Shown here piece by piece: positions 10,627 to 21,035 of a DNA stretch of 64,000 bases. A program made the position numbers and the translations under genes. Source of the stretch: Globisporangium splendens. Taxonomy: Eukaryota; Oomycota; Peronosporomycetes; Pythiales; Pythiaceae. The stretch spans positions 1-64,000 of the forward strand of contig VFIW01000132.1 of assembly GCA_006386115.1 (NCBI GenBank), read 5' to 3'. The notes under the pieces were generated by a model that saw nothing but the letters and a program-made list of their open reading frames with translations, had not been told where the DNA came from and searched no databases. Positions within the stretch are counted from its first letter, which is position 1, and each line of letters opens with the position of its first letter.

Positions 10627-11265
10627 TTACACACTCGCTGGAGGCGCAAGAGCCGACGCCATGGCGTTCTTGCGTTTGCGGATGCGCACCAAGTGGCGAG
10701 AGAGGAGCTGGACACGGCTGCGAAGCGTGTGCTCGTTGAGATAGTTCTCGCGGGACGTCGCGGCCAAAAACATGAGCTTCTCGATCTTGATCGCGAGCAG
10801 GAACGTTTTCGAGCGCCAGTCGTAGTTCTCCGGGACCTGGGTGAGCACGTCGTGTGGCTGGTGGTTGCGTAGCATGCGTTCAATGAGCACGACGTTCCGC
10901 GAGCGCAGACGACGGAGATCGTCGCCTCCTTCCTCGCGCCACGCAGTCGAGTCCTGACGCGGCGCACAGGCCGACGTGGCCAGAGACGGAGGGATGATCG
11001 CGGCACCGTTCGGGTTCGAGACGGAGCCGACCTGGAGCGGGTTCATCGAGAGATGGTTGTTGGGATTGTTCGGGTTGGAGCTCGTCCCCATGGGTGGGAA
11101 CGGCAGGTTGTCAAACTCGCGCATCGAGGCTTGCAAGCGCTGGAACGTGGGCAAATTCGAGCGACGACGATTGATCATGGAGGACACACGGGTAATCGGG
11201 GCTGTACTGGATAAAGCCAATACAGACAGACACAAGAGCTGTTGGAATTCCGTACTACAGTGCAA
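10627..11265 (-). CDS. KIX-like domain protein
   Basis: This is an uninterrupted ORF of 212 codons. The first 30 residues may be leader, and a start at a later Met (MINRRRS or MREFDN) is possible. After a Pro/Asn-rich linker, the C-terminal half reads RNVVLIERMLRNHQP, then KIEKLMFLAATSRENYLNE, then TLRSRVQLLSRHL. The pattern of a Glu-containing helix, an A-x-S-x-x-x-Y motif and a closing Leu/Arg-rich helix is that of KIX-like domains, as in Mediator subunit 15 and CBP/p300, which bind activation domains. It is therefore probably a nuclear co-regulator. The match is by pattern only. Confidence 0.55.
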   Translation of the reverse strand: MHCSTEFQQLLCLSVLALSSTAPITRVSSMINRRRSNLPTFQRLQASMREFDNLPFPPMGTSSNPNNPNNHLSMNPLQVGSVSNPNGAAIIPPSLATSACAPRQDSTAWREEGGDDLRRLRSRNVVLIERMLRNHQPHDVLTQVPENYDWRSKTFLLAIKIEKLMFLAATSRENYLNEHTLRSRVQLLSRHLVRIRKRKNAMASALAPPASV

Positions 11266-14200
11266 AAGTGCAAATGTGAGTACGGAACGTCAACGCGTTG
11301 CCCTCGCTTTCGCGTGTCGTGGTTTCCTCTCTCTCTTTAAAAAAGAAGACGACGACGACGACTCTGTCTTTGCGGCGCTGTCGTTAAAGAAAATGGCGAA
11401 AGATCCGACCAACTTGGTAGCAAGTGGCGGCGTCTCTGCTTTTTTGCGGATGCTTCTCGGAAATGCGCCTTGGGAGATGGCGCGTTTCTCGCAGCCTCCT
11501 TTGCGTCTAGACGCTCCGGCGCAAAAGAAGTGAAGCGACTGTGAGTATGATGTGGTGGGAAATTTATATAGGCATGTGCTAACCCAGCGTCCATTATACA
11601 AACTGCAAGTGAGCAGCGCATTTCTCGGCGCAAAGACATGAGCTTGCGAACTCGCGCGGTGCTTCGTGTTTTTGCCGCCAGCGCGCCGCTGATTGGCGGG
11701 TTCCGAGGTCGAACCCTAGTCTGCGCGTCTGGAGAATGACTTGTCTCTGCACCCCGTTAAACAAAAAACGCGAAACTCACTTGGCTCCAGTATCCGCGGT
11801 AGACAGGACTGAGAAACCGGCCGCATTTGTCGACATTCGGTCCAAGTCTCGGACGTTAAAACCGTGAGTGCGAGGCGCAATAAGTCGCGTCCTGAGCTAT
11901 AAAAAGTAGCGAGATAACATAAACAGTAGCACTGCGATGTTAAAAAACCACCAGCGTCCATCCTGACTCATGAATGCTTGACCGTTATAATACGAACTGC
12001 GCAGAGAGACGCAAGCGAAGCACGCAGAAGAGAGGGAGGCAAGAGATTCAGGTCTCGTGGTCCTCGCCACTCTTTGAAAGCTCTCACTCGTATTATTATC
12101 GTACTCGCTGCCGCTAAAGTTCAGCACTTCATCTGCAAAATGTCCGAACCCAGCTGCTGGGGACAGACAACGCAGTCCTCTCCAACTCGATTCGCTTAAC
12201 ATTTGGTGGGACTATCACTTTTGACAGGTATCGCGCATTTCTAGGCTGCCATGTCGTTTGTTGCAAGCCGCCAGCACTTTGTATTCGCCGTTTATTCCCT
12301 CCCTCCCTGTCGCGGAAAGACACGCTGTCAATTGTATAATTCTCAGTTGATCGGTGCTTAAAAACAGCGAGCTCGCCACTCTCTTTGACCGTGTGAGTTC
12401 CAGGCTGCAAAGAGCTGCGCGCCACCATCTCTTGGACTTGCAGCGTGCGTTGTTGCCAGAACGCAGATCCGAGCGCCATACAAACTCCAAGATAAGGAAC
12501 TCAGTCTGCGCGCGTTTCTCCGCCACCCAGAACCACAGAAATGCGCATTCAGAGCTATTTTTTCCAACATCATTCTGGTCTGAGCAGCGAGGTAGTTCCC
12601 ATATTTTATGGTTTAGAGCGAGAGACCGGACTGAGTGCAACAAAGACAAGAGCCGCCGCTCGTTCTCTCACTGGGCTTCCAAAATGCAAGCTGCTTAACG
12701 AACACTTTGAGACAGCAGAACCATGGTAACCTCCTCCAAGCAACTCCAAAAGATCGGTACACTGTGTGGCCCACATAAACGACGGGCTCTTTCTTGCGAG
12801 CCATGTGCCCATCGAGTTTGTCTATGTTGCCGCTTGACTTGCGACGAATATAAAAACTACACCAACAGCCAAAACGGTCGGATCTTGTCTGATCGACCAG
12901 GTGGTTGTGGGAAGGCGTGGCAACCTGTTGCTTTTGACTCTTGACTTATCTGATTTTGGCAACAGGTAATCGATATCATTGACAATGTTAAACACGAAAA
13001 GCCGCCAAACTGCACTGCTCAATACGAATATGGACAAATATAATAATCTTGGCATTCGATGGTACTATCAATTATGGGGAGAGTGGCTTCCTCACCCGGA
13101 GCTTGTTTTTTCTCTCGTTTCAAGAGCTCTAGCAGCAGTGGCTTCATCGGCCAGCGTGCGTGCGTGCGTTGCAGCAAAGACATGGTGCGCATTTTTTTAA
13201 ATCTCTCGCTGCCATTCTTTCTATTTAAAAAATAGAAAAAGCAGACTGTGGAATGCCCGGTGGCTTGGTTTCTATGGTGCAATGCGGTTTTCACCTGCGT
13301 CAAATGCGAAGATGCGTCCTCAATGCTGCTGCGTCTTCAAGAGGCATCAAGGCAGAGGAGGCTCATGGGTTGCCCGTTTCCATGATCTTTCCCCCTTTCT
13401 CATGAGATTTGCGTTTTTTCGTTAATCAGACACGCGTTCTATGTGACTGGCGCGCCTCGATCTTTGTGCCGCGCTCACGAGTCGGCCGCTGGTCATTGCC
13501 AAGAAGATCTGGAGCACCCCAAAGCTGCTTCAACAGCTCACTCGTTTCTTCTCTCTTTGAAGCTACGCCGGCAGCGCATTCAACCCGGTGAGCAGAAATT
13601 CGCTCCTGTTCCTGCTGTGCTGTTTTCGATGTTTCGTGTTGAATGTCTGCAGCCCGATTGAAGTTCGGAAATTGCGCCAGGATACGCTTTCGGTACGTGC
13701 GATCCGCTTTTTCAAAAGCAAAAGCTATGTCTTTATTCTAGAAACACTCGGAGCACGTCTTCGTCTTGCTACAGTGCTGTCGCTTGTCTCGATGCGTGAT
13801 GTCATCGAGACCCCTATCATGTCGTTTTCACAGGGAGATCAGATCGATCGCCTCAATTGTTCATCTCTCCCGCTGCATCGCTTGCAAACCACGAACAACC
13901 ATGTCGACTGCGGGGCGTAAGTTGCGTTCACAAGCTGAATGTCATGCGAGTGTCTTCTGCTGTGATCTAACGCGCTTGATTAGTTTTGTGACGGACGCTA
14001 GACTGATCCGCAAGACGTGTGATAGCAATGAGAAGACACCTCAACATGACCGGAGTATTCGCATCAACATCACGGTTTGCTCTCTCGTTTTCTTTCTTTC
14101 TTTTTTTTTTATTATATATCTTCGTTCGACTGCCAGTTCACCGCTTGACGTCACGTGTTTGTCAGTAGTTATCGCAAGAGTGCGTCTCATCTTGCTTTCC

Positions 14201-14672
14201 GATTTCATTGTCCATCCACACATTCGCACGGATTAACGAACAGTTTACGTCGCTGTTTCGTTTCTTGGAAGACAATCTTGTTGGGTCACAACTTCAGCTT
14301 CGCCTCCCGAGTGACCACTCTCAAGCGTCAACTGGCGCGTGTTTACCAACGTGCGCTCCCCATAATCGTGTCTCCATTTTGTGTCTTCTTGTCTCGTGTG
14401 GGTATCGTGATGGTCTGATCCGCCTTTGCGATTAACTCGAGCGAAAGCCTATTTGACAGGATCTTTATGCCACACATTTCTCTGTATACCGTCCGCCGAC
14501 TGATGTCGTCTTTCCCATTTTCGTTGCGTCTCGTGCTGAGGACCGCGGAACAGACCACAGCAGCTTGTTTATGCAACTGGTCGGCATATTGCCAAGTCAA
14601 AAGTGTACCGTAACAAAACGGTTTTGTACCGATAATATACTTTTGAAAACCGGTAACAACTGGTACTGCAAT
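11266..14672. other. 3.4-kb stretch without a recognised gene
   Basis: All six frames hold only short ORFs (the longest about 185 codons) with no domain, signal peptide with support, or consistent splice chain. Base composition is similar to neighbouring intergenic DNA. It may hold decayed sequence or non-coding RNA, but nothing can be supported. Confidence 0.4.
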
Positions 14673-16160
14673 ATGTGGCGCACACACAACATTCTGGAAA
14701 TGCAACCATCCCAACAGCATCGAGTCGCTACTGCCGCGCAATTAGCGCCGCTGCTGCAGCACATCGAGGCGTTCGCCAAGATCGTGAACGTGTCGCACAC
14801 GCTGCAGCTCCACGAGTGGGACGCCGAGTCGCTGCAGCGCGCGATGCAGTGGGCGCGCTTCCTCGAGAAAGGCACGCTGCAGTACGGCACGCACCAGCAG
14901 ACGCAGCTCGATGCGTTTTTAAGGGACCAGTTTCCAATGATGACGCTGCCCAGTTTCGCCAAGGGCGATGTGATGAATACACACACATTGCAGCATGGTA
15001 TGTTGCGTGTTATGCACGCGCATGTGGTGTTTTTATTTGCTTTTCCCTAATGATGCTGTTGGGTAATAGCATCGGTCCATTTGACGCGCTCGCTGCTGCA
15101 GAGTCCGTTTCTTGCATCCCATCCGCTTCGATCCGAGATGCTGCGTCTCATCCTATCGCAGCACAAGAAGAACGCGCATCTCAGCGCTCAGTCGAATACG
15201 CAGCCCAACGGAGCAGATGCGCTGGACCGATCCGCGATCAGGCAGGTGACTGGGCATTTCTGAGGATCGTGCATTGTTTGTACAATTGAGAGTGACATAA
15301 TTTGTGTGGATGGATTTATCCACCTAGTGCGCTCTTTGCTGATCGCGTTGCGTCGGAGCAGAAAGCGACCGCGTTGCTGCGGATCGCGCAGATTATGAGC
15401 AATGGCTGCAAGCCAGTGAGCGTCCGAGGTATGTATTTGCTATTGTGTGTGTGTGTGTCTGGTTTCGCTGCACAAGGTGGACTGATATGTAAACGCTGAT
15501 GACATCCTTAAATGGAAGTACTCTCACGTACGCTGTCGACTCCGCCGATGCAGTGCTACACGTTCTTGCCACGCACACTGCAACTCAAAGCCGTCGCGAA
15601 GAGCATCCAACAGAACGCGATCAGCGCCAAGGTTCGGTCTGCTGTTGCCTCATCGTCATCTGCGGATAGCGCAGTACGCGACCTTCTTAGCAGAGCTCAA
15701 GAAACAATTGGACTCAAGCTCCACAGGCCTCACCAATCTAGGGGCTCATCAGGTGACGACCGATTATGTCAAGGAAGAGTTGTGGCGCTCATGGTGTGGG
15801 CGCGGAGGGGCGGACACGAGAGAGACGCATGGCATTCAGTGAGATCTACGAACTCCAGATCCTCGAAGAATGGGTGCAGCACAGCCGCCGGCGGCTATGG
15901 TTTTCATACGTGGCTCGTGCCATGCTCGCAGAAGCCTTCCAGCGCCTGTCGCGCAGTGTACCTTCCGGCATCTCGTCGAGAATGGCTTCAGGATGGAGCA
16001 CCACGTGCAGGTAGAGGTTCATAACTGCAGCTAATGGGCTTTGCCATGCGGTTGCAACGCTGTTTACGGACCAACGGCACTGAGTCTAAGTTCACACGCC
16101 ATGCACTGGAAACGCTGGATCCAGTCGTCTTCAACACGCATTTCGGGGCTGGGTATGACG
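14673..16160 (+). CDS. FANCF: FANCF-like Fanconi anaemia core complex protein
   Basis: Exons can be read near 14673-14997, 15070-15245, 15328-15429, 15519-15631, 15675-15757, then about 15840-16012 and 16034-16160. The N-terminus (LAPLLQHIEAFAKIVNVSHT, then DAESLQRAMQWARFLEKG) aligns with the animal FANCF N-terminus in order and spacing: LLQH, then a D/E-A-x-x-x-x-R-A-x-Q-W-A-R-x-L helix. Later segments that fit are SVHLTRSLLQSPFLASHPL, TFLPRTLQLKAVAKSIQQN and FAMRLQRCLRTN, followed by a closing ALETLD helix. FANCF is the helical adaptor of the Fanconi core ubiquitin ligase used in interstrand crosslink repair. The junction into exon 3 does not keep phase, and the last two exons are tentative. 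Start may be 14673 or the Met at 14700. Confidence 0.6.
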
Positions 16161-16308
16161 TTTTCTACCAATCAAAGTGGTTCATGCGTGTCTCCACCAA
16201 CACAAGTGCTTATTGCGTGTTTTTTATAGCAGGGGAATCGCGTCTTTGCACCAACCAGTTCTTTTTGCTGTTGTGGGTCCAAGTTGTTGACGAAAAGAGG
16301 AAATGTTG

Positions 16309-18240
16309 CGCGCTCGCATGGGGGGGGTGGCGCATCGGAAGCGCGATTAGGGGGCGCAACACGTTCAAATGCGCCGGCAGCAGCACCCCGCAGGCATCTC
16401 AACCAGTTGCATATGGCCAACGTCCGTTCCACTCCTCGGCACTGAGTCAAGAAATGGTGCACAAGCTCACGCAACTGGGGCTCACAACACCCACAGCGGC
16501 GCACAACGACAGGTGCCCCCCCCCCCGATCATTAAGCGGATACCGCCTGGATATGCTTCCACCACCGTCTTTGGCAAGCTCCAATGTATGAAAGCTCTCA
16601 CTCGCAGGGCAATTCCGTCCTCTGCGGCCGCAGGACATTGGGTAGTGGCAACCGAGAACCGGTGGCGGCAGAGACGATCAGGTACATGCTGACGCTCCTG
16701 GGAGCGATCAAAGAGCATCCGCTGCCCTTGAACGCGATCCACCGGAAAGTCGGGACTAGTCTCACGACATCCAGGAGATCGTGCGCCAGGTTCGCGGCCG
16801 AGTAATCCCGAGACCGCTGCACCGGAGATCGCCAAGTACACCGTGAGTCTGTCGTCGACCAACCAGTCGCTGAGCAACCACAAGACGTGTCCGCTGCTGA
16901 TCGCGACGCCCAAGGCGCTGCTGCGTGCATGCAAACCAAAGGACTTTGCGTTCACGAAGACGATCGTCGTGGACGAGGCCGACATGTTGCTCGGCGGCGG
17001 GTTCGAGAAGGACACCAAGCAGATCATCGCGACGATCCGCAACCAGCCGCTGCTGAAATCCAACCTGAATAATCTGGAGCACGCGCGGCAACGGCTTCCA
17101 ACGACAGAGGAGGAGGAGGAAGAGCTGATCCATAAGGACGACGTGTCGTCCGAGACGCGCCAGACAATCTTCAGTGCTATATCCTTTTCAAACGGCTTCT
17201 TGCTGCGTGTTTGCATGGCTGTCTGTGTGTTTCATTGCCTCTCGAGGTGACCTTAACAACGAACTGGTGGTGTTTGCTTTGTGTGTGTACGCTACGATTC
17301 CGGACTACGGCAAACGCTCTGTTCGTCAGTACATCGAGTACAAGTTCCCATCAGCGCAATTCGCAGTCACAGAGGTAAAATATGCCAGCTCACATGCAAC
17401 TGCAGTGGCCATGTTCGCATTTTCACTCGGTTACTACCTGTATGTATTTTTTGTGATAGGATTTCCACCGCACGTTGCCGCGGCTGGACATGAAGTACTA
17501 CGACTTACAAGATCATATCGACCAGTCCAGTCACGATAGGGCAGGCGTCGAAGAAGCCGTGCGTCAACAGTTGCTGTGGAAGATCCTGACGGACGAACAG
17601 CAGCGCCAGACCGCGAACAAGGGCAACAACACGCTGATCTTCACCAACTCGATCACCAGCGCCGACTCGCTCTTCGACTTTCTCCAGCAGCAGCAGCCTT
17701 CCTTCCCGTGCGTGATGTTCCACAAAGAAATCAGTCACGATGACCGCCAAGCCGTACTCGCGCAACTGGACGATGAGACCTCCAATGTCGTCGTAGTGTG
17801 CACCGATATCGCAGCACGAGGACTGGACACGACCAAGGTACACGTGCATGCATTTGGTATCACAGATTATGGACTCTGCTTGGGTCTTGCTGATACCTTG
17901 TTTTTGCTCAGGTGCGGCATGTGATCCAATACGAGTTCGCGAATGACGTCGTGAGCCACTTGCATCGCATCGGACGCACGGCGCGCGCTGGTACCGCAGG
18001 AAAAGGTATCCTTTTGCATTGTCGATGTGCATACTGTGGCCGTGCAGTGACGATACTAATCTTCGTCCATCGTCTTGTTTGCTTGTGTGCGTCAAAGTGA
18101 CAAATATCATCTCGCATGAGAATGCGCTCGTGGTCGAAAAGATCATGGAGGCTGGAGACTCGGTGCTCGATGGCGCGTTCAGCCGCAAACGCAGTCTCCG
18201 CAAGAAAGTCAAGAAGCTCCAGCGAGAGAACCGCCGCTAG
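16309..18240 (+). CDS. DEAD-box RNA helicase, probably organellar; 5' half frame-damaged
   Basis: The 3' two thirds are clear. Motif II is VVDEADMLLGGGFEKD (near 16970). Later come NNTLIFTNSITSADSLFDFL, VVVCTDIAARGLDTTK (motif V) and HLHRIGRTARAGTAGK (motif VI), with a basic C-terminal tail ending at 18240. Exons about 17290-17380, 17460-17837, 17912-18005 and 18098-18240 are spliced by GT-AG introns. The N-terminus has Arg-rich residues and a Q-motif (QLGLTTPTA), but frame shifts follow at a run of 8 G (16320-16327), around 16500 and a run of 11 C. Motif I reads TLGSGNR where AxTGSGKT is expected, and no PTRELA-type motif is found before a TAA at 16803. It resembles DDX28-type mitochondrial helicases. 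It is either miscalled or degenerate. Confidence 0.75.
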
Positions 18241-18548
18241 CGTTGCCATGTCATATTGTGGCCATCGGGATCAACTGCTTCAGGTCGTAGAGACACATAG
18301 AGAGATTTTGGAGTTGCGACTCGGTTCTTCAAACGTTGCATGTTCACTGCCTGACCAAGACGATAAAAATAAGGCTTCGACTATGTTTGGGCAAGAGTCT
18401 TGAACAGCGAAACTCCCCCAGCTCCATGCAAAATATTGGCTGCTTACCTCGCTCTATGATCCATAACGTCTTCCTGCCTGCTCACACGCAGACTACAAGG
18501 CAGGAGCCACCAGCAACAGCCTCGTCATTAGATTAGGACGACGCCACC
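18241..18548. other. Intergenic between helicase and CFAP52
   Basis: No gene was recognised. The 3' end of the helicase gene and the promoter of CFAP52 must lie here. Confidence 0.5.
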
Positions 18549-20542
18549 ATGGCCGACATGAAGGAGCTCCGACTGCATCGTGTCATCGGCTACAATGGTA
18601 TGTCGCGTGTCTGTGTCTTGTTCGTTCGTGCATACGTCTTTGCTGTTGTGCTCACTCCACCGCACTTGATCAAACAGGCACGTCCCTCAACACGTTGATC
18701 TACACGACGGACGGCAAGTACTTGGTCTATTCGCTCGGTCTCGCAGTCGTGATCTGGGACCTGCGCACCAACACGCAGGCATTCCTGCGCGGCCACACGG
18801 ACATCATCACGTGCCTCACGGTCTCGAACGACGGCACGATGCTCGCGTCGGGCCAGCAATCCAAGAGCCGCGGCAACAAGGCGCCCGTGATCGTCTGGGA
18901 TCTCCATAAAGCCACACAGCATATGGCGACCAAAGCCGATCAAAGCGACTGCGCGCTCTTTCGTCTCGTTCTGCACATGGGCAAAGTGCAGGACCTCGCG
19001 TTCTCCGCCAAAGACAGCTATCTGTCCACGGTCGGAGGCCAGGACGACAACGCGCTCGTGTGCTGGAACATGAAGAACGGCGAGCCGATCTGCGAGATCC
19101 CCTCGGGGGACGACTCGACGCTCGTTGTGTCAGCGTTCCACATGAGCGTGAACGACGATCTCCTGGTCACGGGCGGCAACTATACCATCTCGATCTGGCG
19201 CGTCGACATCAAACACCGCAAGTTCCACTCGCTGCGTGTCAACCTGGGGAGTCTCAAACGCATCGTCACGTGCATCGGCGTCTCGCCCGACAGCAAAGTC
19301 GCGTATTGCGGTACGAAAACCGGCGACCTCCTCGAAATCACCTTGGACTGCGACCTCACCAAGCCGAATTGCATGCTTCCCCCCATCGGCACGCAGAAGC
19401 CGCGCTACAGCCGCACGACTAAGGAGCGATTCAGTCAGGGCATCAACACGATCCTCGTGCACGACGACGAAGAGAACAAACGCTTTGTGCTGCTGGGGTC
19501 AGGCGACGGCACACTCGCGTGTCTGCGTATCGGCGCCATCAGCGAAGCCGCGTCCAAGACCACACCGATCGCGACCGATTTTACGGAGAAGCTCATCAGC
19601 GGCATCAAGGTCGAACTGCGCTCGACATGCCACTACAGCAGCATCAACGACATCGTGTTTCCGCACTCGTCCGAACGCCGCGACGACGAAAACGCACACT
19701 TGTTCGTCACATGCTCGAAAACTGACATCCGCATCTGGGACGCGCGCAAGGGGCAAGAGATCCTGCGTATCCAGGTGCCCAACTTGGTCTGCAACTGCAT
19801 CGATCTCACGCCCGACGGCACTGTAATCGTGAGTGGATGGGACGACGGCAAAGTGCGCGCGTTCTACCCGGAAAGCAGCAGGCTCAAATTCGTGATTCAG
19901 GATGCGCATAATGAATCCGTCACGGCGATCGCTGTGTGCGCATCGGCGTACGCATCGTCCAAGGAATGGCGCTTGATCACGGGTGGCAAGGACGGTCGTG
20001 TCCGCGTCTGGCGCATCACATCGTCACGACAAACCATGGAGGCGTCCCTGAAGGAACATCGCGGTCCCGTCAACTCGATCCAGGTCGTCAAGGACTGCAG
20101 TGCGTGCGTGAGCGCGTCTTCTGATGGCTCCTGTATCGTGTGGAACCTGGAGACGTTCGTGCGCACGCAGGCCATGTTCGCGTCGACAGTGTTTCGCTGC
20201 ATCCTGTATCACCCGGACGAAAGGCAAATGGTCACGTGCGGCTCGGACCGGCGGATCACGTACTTCGACTCGTTCGACGGCGAGGCGATCCGCGTGCTCG
20301 AAGAAGCGTCCGAGTTCGAGATGCTCGCAATGGACATCGAGCAGAGCGGGACGGCGTTTGTCACGGGCGGCCGCGACGGACTCTTGAAAGTGTGGTATTA
20401 CGACAACGGCGAAACGATCGGCATCGGCAAGGGCCACAGCGAGGCCATCAACGCGGTCAAGATCTCTCCCGACAGGAAAGAAGTCGTGACGGTCGGGTCC
20501 GAAGGCGCGATCATGGTCTGGGACGTCGCGGATGTGCTCTGA
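18549..20542 (+). CDS. CFAP52: Cilia- and flagella-associated protein 52 (WDR16)
   Basis: A short first exon (18549-18597, MADMKELRLHRVIGYNG) is joined across an 80-nt GT-AG intron to 18678-20542, giving 637 residues. The protein is a run of WD40 repeats that follows CFAP52 throughout: VIGYNG at the start, FLRGHTDIITCLTVSNDGT, SVGGQDD-type blade turns, ATCHYSSINDIVFPH-like and WDARKGQEILRI segments, VTGGRDGLLKVWYYDNGE, and a final blade ending IMVWDVADVL. CFAP52 is an inner-junction protein of axonemal doublet microtubules. The in-frame ATG at 18695 within exon 2 is not the start, because the conserved VIGYNG lies upstream in exon 1. Confidence 0.93.
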
Positions 20543-21035
20543 TAAGTACAAAACCTACCTCTTTGCGACTCGGCTCTTAGGCGTTCACTCTCCTTTTTCT
20601 ATCAAATGCATCCCAAACTGTTGATTTGCCAAACCGTTTGGATTTGTTTCGCTTGCTGTTTGTCTACAATTATTGCAACTTACACACCCACACACCTCAT
20701 AAATACTCAGCTCACTCAACGGCGTGTGGTCAATCCATTCCTCAGGAGATCCAAAGTGCTGCTCGTGCTCGAAACTGGTTCACGAGGAGTAAAACGTGGG
20801 GTCCCTGCCTGCCACGACGACGATCTTCCTCCACTTGTAACGTTTTGTTGTTTCCCCTTGCATCGAATGCAGAATCGCGCCTCCGGGTCGCGGATACGCA
20901 CCATATCACAAAATGCACACGCATCTGCTGACTTCTTCGCCGACCGATCGTCCGATGTTTTAGGAGAAGAGCGTTGCGCTGCTTTGCCGTCTACAATGAA
21001 CGTAAACAAGTTAGTACCACACGCTTCCTCGTTAC
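20543..21035. other. Intergenic between convergent genes
   Basis: No domain-bearing ORF is seen. It separates the 3' ends of CFAP52 and of the minus-strand 944-residue gene. Confidence 0.5.

Noticed and set aside
11897..12700. Several ORFs of 70-145 codons on both strands
   Set aside because: They overlap on both strands with no domain, no splice chain and Cys/Arg/Ser-rich content typical of non-coding frames.
16034..16591. A FANCF-helicase fusion protein
   Set aside because: The frame between them carries no domain and can be explained by the absence of chance stops; kept only as a finding to test.
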